Notes: generated by a model from the sequence alone, not told the origin. Positions 20,326-29,510 are shown, counted from the stretch's first letter. The stretch is DNA of 64,000 bases from an uncultured SAR86 cluster bacterium (GCA_902627595.1 CACOJO010000005.1:1-64000); one strand, 5' to 3'. A program made the numbers and translations.

Positions 20326-21459
20326 ATGTATTTGAAAAAATTTATTCTGTGCCTCACGGTTTTGTTCTTGGCGCCTCTGTCTTTTTCGGCCTGGGACGAT
20401 ATCAATATGACCCCTGGCGTTAACGCCATTGCCCAAGAAATCTTTGGCTTGCACATGACTATTTTTTGGATTTGTGTCGTCATTGGCGCATTGGTTTTGG
20501 GTTTCATGGTTTTCCTTATTATCAAATATCGTAAGAAAGAGGGCGTTGACCCTGCTGATTTTGATGACAACCCAAAATTAGAACTAACCTGGACAATACT
20601 GTTTGCGGTCATTTTGGTTGGTATGGCAATTCCTGCTACTACAACCATGATCAAGGCTTACGATGATGAAGAGGGCGACATCAACATTCTGATCACCGGT
20701 CATCAGTGGAAGTGGCAATATGAGTATATGGAAGATGAGGTGAGTTTTTTCAGCAACCTTCTAACATCTCTTGATGCAAGAAACAATATTGCGCCAAAAA
20801 CTGAAAACTATCTTCTAGAGGTTGACGAGCCATTGGTTATCCCAGTCAATAAACGAGTAAGATTTTTAATCACTGCTAACGACGTGATCCATTCTTGGTG
20901 GGTTCCAGATTTTGCCGTGAAGCAAGATGCTATTCCAGGATTTATTAATACTGCTTGGACTTATGTCGATGAGCCTGGCGTATATCGCGGGCAATGTACT
21001 GAGCTATGCGGGGTCTACCATGGGTATATGCCGATTGTAGTGAAAGCTGTATCGGATTCTGAATACAAAGATTTCATTCAAGGAAAAAGGGATTTAAAAG
21101 CCCAACAAGCTCTTCTCACAGAAAAACTTTGGGAAACAGATGAGCTATTTGCGATAGGTGAAGAAGTTTACTTAAAAAATTGCGTGGCTTGTCACCAAGT
21201 TAATGGTGCGGGTATTCCACCAGTTTTCCCTGCTTTAGCTGGAAGTGAAATTGTCATGAATGATAAAGGCAGACAAGTAGAGATTTTAATGGAAGGGGTT
21301 CAAGGCGCAGCGATGCAATCTTACGCAGAGCAACTTACCGAAGTAGAAATTGCAGCAGTGATTACTTACACCCGAAAGGCGTGGGGTAATGACGCTGGAG
21401 GCGATGGCGAAATTGTCGTCCCCAAAGAAATTTTAGACTATAAAAACAACAAACTATAA
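20326..21459 (+). CDS. coxB: cytochrome c oxidase subunit II with C-terminal cytochrome c domain
   Basis: This 377-residue protein has an N-terminal signal-like segment (residues 4-21) and two membrane helices (about 43-65 and 86-105). The periplasmic cupredoxin domain has the CuA site QCTELCGVYHGYM and an upstream His in DVIHSWWVPDF. The C-terminal class I cytochrome c domain has NCVACHQVNG as heme motif and a Met in the distal part. It receives electrons from cytochrome c and passes them to subunit I. It opens the plus-strand oxidase operon. Fusion to cytochrome c and the order of following genes are as in Pseudomonas. Confidence 0.96.
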   Translation: MYLKKFILCLTVLFLAPLSFSAWDDINMTPGVNAIAQEIFGLHMTIFWICVVIGALVLGFMVFLIIKYRKKEGVDPADFDDNPKLELTWTILFAVILVGMAIPATTTMIKAYDDEEGDINILITGHQWKWQYEYMEDEVSFFSNLLTSLDARNNIAPKTENYLLEVDEPLVIPVNKRVRFLITANDVIHSWWVPDFAVKQDAIPGFINTAWTYVDEPGVYRGQCTELCGVYHGYMPIVVKAVSDSEYKDFIQGKRDLKAQQALLTEKLWETDELFAIGEEVYLKNCVACHQVNGAGIPPVFPALAGSEIVMNDKGRQVEILMEGVQGAAMQSYAEQLTEVEIAAVITYTRKAWGNDAGGDGEIVVPKEILDYKNNKL

Positions 21460-21476
21460 ATAAGGAGCTTTAAAAA

Positions 21477-23078
21477 ATGAGCGCAGTAATAGAAGGACAT
21501 CACGACGATCATCACCATGGTCCGGCCAAGGGCATAACTCGTTGGCTTTACACTACCAACCACAAGGACATTGGTTCCCTGTACTTATGGTTTAGTTTCA
21601 TCATGCTTTTTATTGGTGGAGCAATGGCAATGGTCATCAGGGCTGAGCTTTTTGAGCCTGGAAGTCAGATTGTTTCCCCAGAATTTTATAACCAGATGGT
21701 CACCAATCATGGATTGATTATGGTATTTGGTGTAATCATGCCTGCTTTTGTTGGTTTGGCTAATTGGTTGATCCCAATGCAAATTGGTGCACCGGACATG
21801 GCTCTACCAAGATTGAATAACTTAAGCTTTTGGATCTTGCCTGCTGCTTTTGGAGTTTTGCTTGCTACTTTCTTTATGGAAGGCGGAGCGCCAAACTTTG
21901 GTTGGACTTTTTATGCGCCTTTATCAACTGAATACGCACCACCTACAGTAACTTACTTTATTTTTGCAGTGCACATTATGGGAGCTTCTTCCATTATGGG
22001 TTCAATCAATGTCATAACCACAATTTTGAACATGAGAGCACCTGGCATGACTCTTATGAAAATGCCTCTATTTGTCTGGTCTTGGTTAATTACTGCATAC
22101 TTATTAATAGCAGTGATGCCGGTTCTTGCCGGGGCGGTTACAATGATGTTGATGGACATCCATTTTGGTACCAGTTTCTTCAAAGCCGGCGGCGGAGGCG
22201 ATCCAGTTTTATTTCAACATATATTCTGGTTCTTTGGTCACCCTGAGGTCTACATTATGATCTTGCCAGCTTTTGGAATTGTGTCTCATATTATTGAAAC
22301 TTTTTCTAGGAAGCCTATTTTTGGATACGACTCCATGGTTTATGCAATAGCCTCAATTGCGTTACTATCTTTTGTAGTTTGGGCGCATCATATGTTTACT
22401 GTTGGAATGCCAATAGCTGGAGAACTATTCTTTATGTACTCCACCATGCTAATTGCAATCCCAACCGGAGTGAAAGTTTTCAACTGGCTTTCTACTATGT
22501 TCAAAGGTTCGCTAACTTTTGAAACACCAATGCTTTTTGCAATCGCATTTGTAGCATTGTTCACCATTGGCGGTTTATCAGGTTTGATGTTGGCAATTGC
22601 TCCAGCAGATTTTCAATACCACGATACTTATTTTGTTGTCGCTCACTTCCATTATGTATTGGTCCCAGGAGCGTTATTCTCAATCATTGCTGCTGTATAT
22701 TATTGGCTTCCAAAATGGACTGGTTACATGTACGACGAATTTATGGGCAAGACCCACTTCTGGTTATCTTTTGTGTCAGTAAATTTAACTTTCTTCCCAA
22801 TGCATTTCGTAGGCCTCGCCGGCATGCCAAGAAGAATTCCAGATTACGCTATGCAATTTGCTGACTACAACATGATAGTTAGTGTTGGAGCGTTTTTGTT
22901 TGGATTATCACAGCTACTCTTTTTATATGTAGTTCTGAAAGCAATCATTTACGGTAAAAAAGCTACCGGTCAAGTATGGGAAGGCGCAAAAGGTCTCGAA
23001 TGGACTTTAGATTCACCGCCTGCTTACCATACCTTTGAAACTCCTCCTAATTTAGAGGCTGGAGAAGCTAAAGGTTAA
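21477..23078 (+). CDS. coxA: cytochrome c oxidase subunit I (aa3 type)
   Basis: This 533-residue, twelve-helix protein is the catalytic subunit of the terminal oxidase. Ligands are visible: the low-spin heme His in NHGLIMVFG, HPEVYI with the His-Tyr crosslink of the CuB site, the CuB pair in WAHHMFTVGM, and the heme a and a3 ligands in DTYFVVAHFHYVL. HPEVYIMILPAFG indicates an A-type oxidase. The His-rich N-terminus HHDDHHHGPAKG precedes the first helix. The Shine-Dalgarno sequence AAGGAG lies nine bases before the ATG. Confidence 0.97.
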   Translation: MSAVIEGHHDDHHHGPAKGITRWLYTTNHKDIGSLYLWFSFIMLFIGGAMAMVIRAELFEPGSQIVSPEFYNQMVTNHGLIMVFGVIMPAFVGLANWLIPMQIGAPDMALPRLNNLSFWILPAAFGVLLATFFMEGGAPNFGWTFYAPLSTEYAPPTVTYFIFAVHIMGASSIMGSINVITTILNMRAPGMTLMKMPLFVWSWLITAYLLIAVMPVLAGAVTMMLMDIHFGTSFFKAGGGGDPVLFQHIFWFFGHPEVYIMILPAFGIVSHIIETFSRKPIFGYDSMVYAIASIALLSFVVWAHHMFTVGMPIAGELFFMYSTMLIAIPTGVKVFNWLSTMFKGSLTFETPMLFAIAFVALFTIGGLSGLMLAIAPADFQYHDTYFVVAHFHYVLVPGALFSIIAAVYYWLPKWTGYMYDEFMGKTHFWLSFVSVNLTFFPMHFVGLAGMPRRIPDYAMQFADYNMIVSVGAFLFGLSQLLFLYVVLKAIIYGKKATGQVWEGAKGLEWTLDSPPAYHTFETPPNLEAGEAKG

Positions 23079-23079
23079 A

Positions 23080-23616
23080 ATGAGCAGTATTAAAAAAAGC
23101 GTTTCAAAACTCTTTTTAGCAACTATTGGAATGTTTTTATTTGGTTTTGCCTTAGTACCGATTTATGACGTGTTCTGTGAAATCACAGGATTGAATGGAA
23201 AAGTCACTGGACCTACTTTTTCTGAGTATGAAGATATTGGTAATCGTGAAATAAAAATTACTTTTACCACTACCAACAACAATGGTATGCCATGGTTTTT
23301 TGACTCAGACAGACCTCAAATGAAAGTAAAGACTGGAGAGCAAAACTTAATGTCCTATGTTTTCACCAACACCACCGATAAGCCAATGATTGCCCAGGCA
23401 ATTCCCAGCGTTTCTCCAGGAAAGGGGGCGCAATATTTTCACAAAACCGAGTGTTTCTGTTTTGAACAACAATACCTTGAGCCCGGTGAGAGCATTTCGA
23501 TTCCTTTGAAATTTGTCATTGACCCTGATTTGCCAGCAGATATCTCGTCTTTGGCTTTGGGGTATACTTTGTTTGACATTACAAAAGATCAAATGATGAA
23601 ACAAGCGAGCAACTAA
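23080..23616 (+). CDS. ctaG: cytochrome c oxidase assembly protein CtaG (Cox11)
   Basis: This 178-residue copper chaperone for the CuB site of subunit I has one N-terminal membrane anchor (about residues 11-29, LFLATIGMFLFGFALVPIYDVFC) and a periplasmic immunoglobulin-like domain with the copper motif CFCFEQQ. YLEPGE and FVIDPDLP are also family strings. The gene starts one base after the coxA stop codon, and coxC follows after one base. Confidence 0.95.
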   Translation: MSSIKKSVSKLFLATIGMFLFGFALVPIYDVFCEITGLNGKVTGPTFSEYEDIGNREIKITFTTTNNNGMPWFFDSDRPQMKVKTGEQNLMSYVFTNTTDKPMIAQAIPSVSPGKGAQYFHKTECFCFEQQYLEPGESISIPLKFVIDPDLPADISSLALGYTLFDITKDQMMKQASN

Positions 23617-23617
23617 T

Positions 23618-24520
23618 ATGAGTTCAGATTCTTCTTATTACGTTCCTGAAAGCAGCAAGCTGCCAATATTCATGGCTTTTGGCTTGCTTCTTTTCGTATT
23701 AGGCGCGGGTAGTACGATTAATGATTTGGGTAAAGAAAGTTCGAATTCTTATATCCTTCTTATGACTTCGTTTGCTGTTATTTGGGGAGTAATGTTTGTT
23801 TGGTTCAGCAATGTAATCAATGAAAACAACAAAGGCATGTACAGCGATCAGCTCAACCAATCTTTTGTTTGGGGCATGGCTTGGTTTATTTTTTCTGAAG
23901 TCATGTTTTTCTTTGCATTTTTCCTAGCACTTGGCTATGTCAGAATGTTTTCTGTGCCATGGCTAGGCGGGGAAGGCGAAAAAGCGATAACGAATATTTT
24001 GTGGCCAGCTTTCGAAGCAACCTGGCCGGTCATGGTAACACCTGATAACGAAACTTTTCCTGGAGCTGAAAAAAACATGAATATGCCAGGGATAACCAAA
24101 CTGCATACTTGGTTACCTTTCTGGAATACTTTATGTTTGGTGACTTCAAGTGGAACCATTGCTTTAGCTGAGGCAGCTCTAAAAAAAGGCAAACGAGCAG
24201 CTTTTAAAAGCTGGATGGTGGTAACCATTTCTCTAGGCTTTATTTTCGTTTTTTTGCAAGGCTTGGAGTATTACGAAGCATACGCTCACATGGGTTTAAC
24301 CTTAGGCGCCGGTATTTATGGTACAACGTTCTTTTTGCTTACTGGATTTCACGGTTTTCATGTTTGCTTAGGAGCAATCATCTTAACAATAATGACCATA
24401 CGTGGCTTCGGCGGCGCATTTTCAGAACACGATCACTTTGGCCTAGCTGCAGGATCTTGGTATTGGCATTTTGTGGATGTTGTTTGGATATTATTGGTAT
24501 TAGTAGTTTATGTGTTTTAA
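23618..24520 (+). CDS. coxC: cytochrome c oxidase subunit III
   Basis: This 300-residue protein has seven membrane segments and stabilises the oxidase core and its proton uptake. Family strings are FVWGMAWFIFSEVMFFFAFF, HTWLPFWNTLCLVTSS, LTGFHGFHVCLGA and WYWHFVDVVWILL. The N-terminus begins with a short polar stretch before the first helix. Its last four bases overlap the 3' end of a small gene on the opposite strand. Confidence 0.96.
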   Translation: MSSDSSYYVPESSKLPIFMAFGLLLFVLGAGSTINDLGKESSNSYILLMTSFAVIWGVMFVWFSNVINENNKGMYSDQLNQSFVWGMAWFIFSEVMFFFAFFLALGYVRMFSVPWLGGEGEKAITNILWPAFEATWPVMVTPDNETFPGAEKNMNMPGITKLHTWLPFWNTLCLVTSSGTIALAEAALKKGKRAAFKSWMVVTISLGFIFVFLQGLEYYEAYAHMGLTLGAGIYGTTFFLLTGFHGFHVCLGAIILTIMTIRGFGGAFSEHDHFGLAAGSWYWHFVDVVWILLVLVVYVF

Positions 24521-24723
24521 CCCCAAGGGGAGTTAAGACCAAGTTGACCTGTGTATAGACCGTATCCAATAGTCAATAAAAGTAGCATCGCTATAGTAAC
24601 CCTTACTCGTAAAGTATAAATCGCTCTGGAGGTATTGCCTTTGTCTTTCAAAAGAAAAAATGCGCTTGAAAAAAGGCTGGCCAGCATGGCAAGGGCGAGG
24701 ACTGCGATTATAAATTTAAGCAT
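24517..24723 (-). CDS. DUF2909 small twin-transmembrane protein
   Basis: This 68-residue protein has two hydrophobic helices (about 4-25 and 42-60) joined by a basic loop with LRVRVTIAM. It resembles the DUF2909 proteins encoded inside cytochrome oxidase operons of Pseudomonas and relatives. It is on the opposite strand within an otherwise plus-strand operon. Its start codon is only five bases from the SURF1 start, and its end overlaps coxC. The conserved location suggests a role in oxidase biogenesis or membrane organisation, but no function is established. Confidence 0.8.
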   Translation of the reverse strand: MLKFIIAVLALAMLASLFSSAFFLLKDKGNTSRAIYTLRVRVTIAMLLLLTIGYGLYTGQLGLNSPWG

Positions 24724-24728
24724 TGGAT

Positions 24729-25415
24729 ATGAAAGTTTCTGAATATCTAATTTTGTTGATTTTCTTTATTGTCTTTATAGGATCATTATCGCTTGGTATT
24801 TGGCAAATAGACAGAGGCTATGACAAAAAGGCATTAGAAAATACTTTTTCTCAAAGACAATCTTTACCAGTAGAAACAAATCCAGGCGAGCTCAATAAAA
24901 ATTTATATTATAGGAATATACAAATTTCAGGAATTTTCGGTAAAAAAAATTTTTTTGTGGATAATAAAACTCTTAACGGCAAAGCTGGATATGTAGTTTT
25001 TTCACCATTTACTTTAACTGACAGTAAAAAAATACTCGTTTCTAGAGGCTGGATAGAATCTGGTCAAAGAGATTCTTTACCAGAACTTTCTTTGCCTGAA
25101 ACAAAATTAAAATTAGATGGAATGATAAGACCTTTTTCAAAAGATTTTGTATTAGAAGAGAATGCTAAACAAATTGCAAACAACTTTATCATTCAAGGAC
25201 TGGACAAAGAATTGATGGAAGACTTAAGTGGTTATAAGTTTTTGCCTTATGTATTTGAGCTCTCTGCCTTATCGAATTTAAGTTTGGAGCCTATTTGGCG
25301 ACCAACCTCATTAAAATCGACTAGGCATTTTGGTTATGCTATTCAGTGGTTTGCTCTAGCTTTGGTAGTTTTGTTTGGCGGTTATTATTTATTTAGAAAA
25401 AAACAATCAACATGA
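24729..25415 (+). CDS. SURF1 family cytochrome oxidase assembly protein
   Basis: This 228-residue protein has N- and C-terminal membrane helices (about 6-26 and 205-222) around a periplasmic domain, the SURF1 layout. Family features are SLGIWQIDRGYDKKAL, GYVVFSPFTL with LVSRGWI, and the C-terminal RHFGYAIQWFALALV. SURF1 helps insert heme a into subunit I. I start at the ATG at 24729; a TTG at 24723 would add two residues and overlap the divergent start. Its stop overlaps the next gene (ATGA). Confidence 0.92.
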   Translation: MKVSEYLILLIFFIVFIGSLSLGIWQIDRGYDKKALENTFSQRQSLPVETNPGELNKNLYYRNIQISGIFGKKNFFVDNKTLNGKAGYVVFSPFTLTDSKKILVSRGWIESGQRDSLPELSLPETKLKLDGMIRPFSKDFVLEENAKQIANNFIIQGLDKELMEDLSGYKFLPYVFELSALSNLSLEPIWRPTSLKSTRHFGYAIQWFALALVVLFGGYYLFRKKQST

Positions 25416-25993
25416 AAAACAAAGGCTTTCTTATAGCAATGATAATCTTCGGGACACCATTTTTGGTTATCTCTTTATCTACCTTTTGGTATTACGCAGG
25501 TCTTGGGCCCAAAGCAACAGTTAATTATGGAACCATGATAAATCCACCAGTTGACCTTGGCAGCTTGGAACTTGAATTAGATTATCAGCCACTAAATATA
25601 GACTCAATGGAAAGAAAATGGATGATCATTCATTTCATAGATGATCGTTGTAATGAAGCTTGTTTGGAAGCTTTTTATTTTTCTAGACAAATAAATACAG
25701 CTATTGGTAGAGAAAAGGATAGGGTGAAACGCTTTTATGTTGCCTCACCGAAAACAAACGAAAAGATAAAAAAACTTTTTCAAGACGAAACCAACTTAAC
25801 TCCTATTTCTGCGAAGAATTTAGATCTTTTAAGAAAAAAAATGGTTGAGGCTGGTATAAACCCATTCATTCAACCTGGCTTTTTCTTAGCAGACCCTCTA
25901 GGAAATATTATTTTGTCTTATCAAGGAGATATTGATCCAAAAAAAATCTTATCAGATATTAAGAAATTATTGAGAGCATCAAAAATTGGCTAA
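25412..25993 (+). CDS. thioredoxin-like membrane-anchored protein of the cytochrome oxidase operon
   Basis: This 193-residue protein has one N-terminal membrane anchor (residues 5-27) and a periplasmic domain. The string WMIIHFIDDRCNEACLEAFY has a CxxxC pair where SCO and thioredoxin-like proteins have their active cysteines. A later GFFLADPLGNIILSY resembles the cis-Pro/strand region of that fold. The same position in Pseudomonas oxidase operons holds an uncharacterised protein. A role in copper or thiol handling during CuA assembly is inference. It is coupled to the SURF1 gene by a four-base overlap and to ctaA by eight bases. Confidence 0.75.
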   Translation: MKNKGFLIAMIIFGTPFLVISLSTFWYYAGLGPKATVNYGTMINPPVDLGSLELELDYQPLNIDSMERKWMIIHFIDDRCNEACLEAFYFSRQINTAIGREKDRVKRFYVASPKTNEKIKKLFQDETNLTPISAKNLDLLRKKMVEAGINPFIQPGFFLADPLGNIILSYQGDIDPKKILSDIKKLLRASKIG

Positions 25994-26981
25994 TTTAAAA
26001 AGAATACAATTAACCGCTTTGCTTGGCATTTTTCTGGCTTTCACTGTAGTAGGGCTTGGAGCTTGGACAAGATTGGTGGATGCAGGCTTGGGTTGCCCAG
26101 ATTGGCCAGGTTGTTATGGTTTTGCTATTTGGCCTATGTCAGAAACGGAAATATCTCTAGCAAATGAACTTTATCCAGAAAGAAAATTCGAAATTGAAAA
26201 AGCTGTTCCTGAAGTAGTTCACAGATATTTTGCTGGTTCTTTAGGACTTTTGATTATTGGACTTTTTCTTTATGCAGTTTTTTCCAAACCGAGAAACTCT
26301 TTTATTGTAAAAATAACCTCAACCATGACTGCGCTAGTTTTGTTCCAATCGTTGCTCGGCTATTTCACAGTTAGTTTAAAATTGTGGCCTCAGGTTGTTA
26401 CTGCACATTTGCTTGGAGGTTTTGCTACAACTACCTTGCTCTTTTTAACCTATTTGAAATTAAAAGAAATCAATTTAGGCAAAATTAATTATTTTTCTGT
26501 ATCTAAAAGCACCCTTAGGATTTTAAACATAGCTTTTCCAATCTTAATTGTTCAAATAATTCTAGGAGTCTGGCTCAGCTCTAATTATGCAGCTTTGGCT
26601 TGTTCAGATTTTCCTCTTTGCAAAGGACAAATCTTGCCTGATGCAGACTATGTTAAAGGCCTAAATTTTGCACAAAGGATAGGGCCTGATTATTTGGGCG
26701 GGCAGTTGGATCATCAATCAAGAGTAGCTATTCACTTGGTACATAGATTTGGCGCTTTAATTGTTACCTTGTATTTTTTATTTTTGGCATACATATTCGC
26801 GAAAGAAAAACACTATTTTGTTTCTGGCCTAATTGGCGGCTTGCTTTTTCTTCAACTTGCCTTAGGTATCTCAAACATTATTTATAGACTTCCACTTTAT
26901 GTTGCGATTGCACATAATCTTGGGGCTCTTTTCCTGTTATTAGGAATATCGTATGCTAGGCTAAGGTCTCGTGAATACTGA
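25986..26981 (+). CDS. ctaA: heme A synthase (CtaA/Cox15)
   Basis: This 331-residue protein has about eight membrane helices and oxidises the C8 methyl of heme O to give heme A. Conserved heme-binding histidines are visible in VVHRYFAG, TAHLLGGFATT, LVHRFGALIV and AHNLGALFLL. The first periplasmic loop has WTRLVDAGLGCPDWPGCYG. The start is TTG at 25986, overlapping the previous gene by eight bases; no ATG is available before conserved sequence. Its end overlaps cyoE by eleven bases. Confidence 0.94.
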   Translation: MANLKRIQLTALLGIFLAFTVVGLGAWTRLVDAGLGCPDWPGCYGFAIWPMSETEISLANELYPERKFEIEKAVPEVVHRYFAGSLGLLIIGLFLYAVFSKPRNSFIVKITSTMTALVLFQSLLGYFTVSLKLWPQVVTAHLLGGFATTTLLFLTYLKLKEINLGKINYFSVSKSTLRILNIAFPILIVQIILGVWLSSNYAALACSDFPLCKGQILPDADYVKGLNFAQRIGPDYLGGQLDHQSRVAIHLVHRFGALIVTLYFLFLAYIFAKEKHYFVSGLIGGLLFLQLALGISNIIYRLPLYVAIAHNLGALFLLLGISYARLRSREY

Positions 26982-27870
26982 AGCTATTTCTCAATCACAA
27001 AGGTTTTCCATATCGGGATACCTCAAACTTACTAAGCCTTCAATAATTTATTTGTTGGTGTTAACCGCCGCTACTGCAATGTTCTTAGCAGATGGTTTTG
27101 CTGGAGAATTATCAAAAATCGTCTTTGGTCTTTTGGGTATTGCTTTGATTGCATCTTCAAGTGCGGTCATCAATCAAATCTTAGATGTTGAAATTGATAG
27201 CAAGATGGTGAGAACTAAGAATAGACCTCTAGTAAAAGGGGAAATTTCTGAAACTAACGCAAAAACGTTCTCAATTTTTTTATTAATAACCGGAACAGTT
27301 CTTTTATTTATATTCAATAACCCCTTGACCGTTTTCCTTACTTTGCTTACTTGGGCTTTCTATTCTTTCTTTTACACTAAAATTCTGAAGTTTGCGGGAA
27401 CTCAAAACATTGTAATTGGCGGAATAGCTGGTGCGATGCCGCCGTTACTAGGCTGGACGGCAATAACTAATTCTATAGACTCCTTACCATTGTTGATGGT
27501 ATTGATTATTTTTGTTTGGACGCCGCCTCATTTTTGGGCTTTATCCATTAACAGAAGAGAAGATTATATTGCTGCAAAAATTCCCATGATGCCTGTTATT
27601 AAAGGTATTGAGTATACAAAATTACAAATCGCACTTTACTCAATTTTATTAGGCGTTGTCTCAATATTTCCGTTTGCAACAGGATATCTAGGCGGATTTT
27701 ATTTTATAAGCGCAATAATCCTGAATGTTGCGTTCATAGGTCTCGCAACCCTTCTTATTTTTGATAAAAGTAATAAATTGGCTTTGCCTTTGTTTCTCTA
27801 CTCTATTGTTTTTCTTACCATATTGTTTATCTGTATGGCCCTTGATAAATTAATCCCGATTCAATTATGA
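26971..27870 (+). CDS. cyoE: protoheme IX farnesyltransferase (heme O synthase)
   Basis: This 299-residue UbiA-family prenyltransferase adds the farnesyl chain to heme B, the step before CtaA. The Asp-rich motif is NQILDVEIDSKMVRTKNRPL, the second conserved loop is YTKILKFAGTQNIVIGGIAGAMPPLLGW, and the third is PPHFWALSINRREDY. About nine membrane segments are visible. The start is GTG within the ctaA end, and its stop overlaps the SCO gene (ATGA). Together ctaA and this gene supply the heme A cofactor of the oxidase. Confidence 0.95.
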   Translation: MNTEAISQSQRFSISGYLKLTKPSIIYLLVLTAATAMFLADGFAGELSKIVFGLLGIALIASSSAVINQILDVEIDSKMVRTKNRPLVKGEISETNAKTFSIFLLITGTVLLFIFNNPLTVFLTLLTWAFYSFFYTKILKFAGTQNIVIGGIAGAMPPLLGWTAITNSIDSLPLLMVLIIFVWTPPHFWALSINRREDYIAAKIPMMPVIKGIEYTKLQIALYSILLGVVSIFPFATGYLGGFYFISAIILNVAFIGLATLLIFDKSNKLALPLFLYSIVFLTILFICMALDKLIPIQL

Positions 27871-28505
27871 GCAATAATAATTCCATCAGAATAACAGTCG
27901 CATCCTGTTTACTTATCGTCTCAATGGTCGCAGGTTTATTTGTGTACTCAACTATCTCACCAAAAGAACTTACCGCAGAAGAGTATAAACAAATAGGTTT
28001 TTACAAATTGGTAAGATCTAGGCAGATTAATAATTTTGAACTTACTGAAGGAGATAGAAAGTTTTCAAATAATGACCTCAAAGGCTCTTGGGATGTATTA
28101 TTTTTAGGTTTTGCTTCATGTCCGGATATGTGCCCCATGACAATGAAAAAAATGGCAATGACTAACAACAGCCTTTCAGCAGAAACATCTTCAAAAATAA
28201 ATTTTAGAATGATCTCTGTTGATCCGGTCCGCGATACGCCAGAAAAGATGCAGCAATATGTAGAAGCTTTCAATCCTAGTTTCACAGGAATTACCGGAAA
28301 CATAGAGGTTATTTACAAACTGGCTACAGACTTAACCTTGCCTTTTGTTCCAGTGGTAGCCTCAGATAATACAAATTACGACATGGATCACAGCATGAAT
28401 CTTGCTGTTATTGATCCAAACGGTAATTATTTTGGCTTCTTTAAGTCACCTCATACCCCAGAAAATATGGCTAAAGTTTTAGAAAGTATCGTGTCTTTTA
28501 ACTGA
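27867..28505 (+). CDS. SCO1/SenC family copper chaperone
   Basis: This 212-residue protein has an N-terminal anchor (about 7-28) and a thioredoxin-like periplasmic domain with the copper motif CPDMCP and the distant ligand His in MDHSMNLAVID. MISVDPVRDTPEKMQQY is also characteristic. It delivers copper to the CuA site of subunit II. It closes the oxidase operon. The following 104 bases contain a separate promoter and a Fur-box-like palindrome for the next genes. Confidence 0.93.
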   Translation: MSNNNSIRITVASCLLIVSMVAGLFVYSTISPKELTAEEYKQIGFYKLVRSRQINNFELTEGDRKFSNNDLKGSWDVLFLGFASCPDMCPMTMKKMAMTNNSLSAETSSKINFRMISVDPVRDTPEKMQQYVEAFNPSFTGITGNIEVIYKLATDLTLPFVPVVASDNTNYDMDHSMNLAVIDPNGNYFGFFKSPHTPENMAKVLESIVSFN

Positions 28506-28529
28506 GCTATAAAAAAATTTCACAAAACT

Positions 28530-28560
28530 TTCACATCAACCATCTTTTTTCTTATATAGT
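28530..28560 (+). promoter_or_regulatory. candidate promoter for the small membrane protein triplet
   Basis: TTCACA at 28530-28535 followed after 16 bases by TTATAT at 28552-28557 (or TATAGT at 28555-28560) fits a sigma-70 promoter. Transcription would start inside the palindrome at 28567-28581. Confidence 0.5.
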
Positions 28561-28566
28561 ACTTAT

Positions 28567-28581
28567 TGAGAATCGTTCTCA
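28567..28581. promoter_or_regulatory. Fur-box-like palindrome
   Basis: TGAGAATCGTTCTCA pairs in six of seven arm positions around a central C and matches the 7-1-7 Fur pattern TGATAATNATTATCA at 11 of 14 arm positions. It lies at the expected start of transcription of the next genes, where bound Fur would repress. Assignment is by pattern only. Confidence 0.6.
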
Positions 28582-28609
28582 TGTTTATTAATTTTTTTGG
28601 GAGAAAAAA

Positions 28610-29029
28610 ATGGAACAAGTATCATTAATTAATCAGAGTTTTATTGCGATTTTGCAATTAAACGGAATGTATCTAATAGGTAATATCATTCTTTTATGGA
28701 TGATGTTCAGAGGAGTTACAAACGCAAACCTTCATGGAGCGAATACTTTTGGTAAAGTGCTTCATTCCGTGATTTCTCTTTGTGTTGTAGCTTTTATATC
28801 TGGAACTTTTTCGTTTGCAAGTTCAACCGTTAACAATTGGGCTCTTGCTCTTTCAGAGAGTGGAGAAGAATTAAATGGAAGCTTACAAGCATTCGTAGAT
28901 GGAATGGGGGCTACTGAGTACACAACAGCTGGCTTGTTGCCATCCGATCCTCTCGGAATAGTTTTTGTTCTGGCTATATTAGTTGGTCTAATTGGTGGTA
29001 TGTGGACCGCACCAGGACCAAAAGAGTAA
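28610..29029 (+). CDS. small membrane protein, first of three tandem paralogues
   Basis: I do not recognise this 139-residue protein. It has three hydrophobic stretches (about 15-33, 46-68 and 112-132) and an acidic, polar region before the last helix. It shares with the next two proteins the layout of an N-terminal helix of type GxYxxxxxxLLWxxFR, a central SxxSLxxV helix and a C-terminal NDP/SDP-x-x-WW or IV helix ending near a Trp. A GGGAG Shine-Dalgarno sequence precedes the ATG. It lies behind a promoter and a Fur-box-like site, so iron-dependent expression is possible. Confidence 0.8.
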   Translation: MEQVSLINQSFIAILQLNGMYLIGNIILLWMMFRGVTNANLHGANTFGKVLHSVISLCVVAFISGTFSFASSTVNNWALALSESGEELNGSLQAFVDGMGATEYTTAGLLPSDPLGIVFVLAILVGLIGGMWTAPGPKE

Positions 29030-29080
29030 AAGCGTCTAGGCGGTTTTAGAAATTTTATTTTATTAATTTAGGAGAAAACT

Positions 29081-29494
29081 ATGGATGAATTTCAAATATT
29101 AAGCCTTTTTAATAGCGCCCTAATAAGCAATGGGTTGTATACAGCTGCAGCTTTTTTCTTGCTTTGGGTTGCCTTTAGAGGAGCTTTGATTATTTATAAT
29201 GAGGGGGCACCTCTTTTAAATAAAATCCTGTCAACAATTTTTTCATTAGGAATTGTTTACGTTAATTTAAGAAACTTAGCATTACTTGATGTCAATTGGG
29301 AGAGCACTGCTTACAGTCTCAGTCAATTAGAAAACCTTTCTGCGCAAGGACAAAGATTTGTCGAATTTCGTGAACAATTTGGAGGAGTAGACGTTCCAGA
29401 ATTTTCGTTGATTCCAAATGACCCTATACTGTTAGTCTGGTGGATTGTTGTCATAATAATGTTGATGGCATCAACATGGACGAAAAAAGCATAA
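29081..29494 (+). CDS. small membrane protein, second of three tandem paralogues
   Basis: This 137-residue protein has three hydrophobic segments (about 17-38, 47-70, 110-131). AAAFFLLWVAFRGA is nearly identical to AGTFFLLWVAFRAA in the third copy, followed in both by NKxLxSxFSLGI. It ends in STWTKKA. An AGGAG Shine-Dalgarno sequence lies 51 bases after the preceding gene. No catalytic or metal motif is seen and no function can be assigned. Confidence 0.8.
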   Translation: MDEFQILSLFNSALISNGLYTAAAFFLLWVAFRGALIIYNEGAPLLNKILSTIFSLGIVYVNLRNLALLDVNWESTAYSLSQLENLSAQGQRFVEFREQFGGVDVPEFSLIPNDPILLVWWIVVIIMLMASTWTKKA

Positions 29495-29510
29495 TTTTAG
29501 GAGAAAAATC

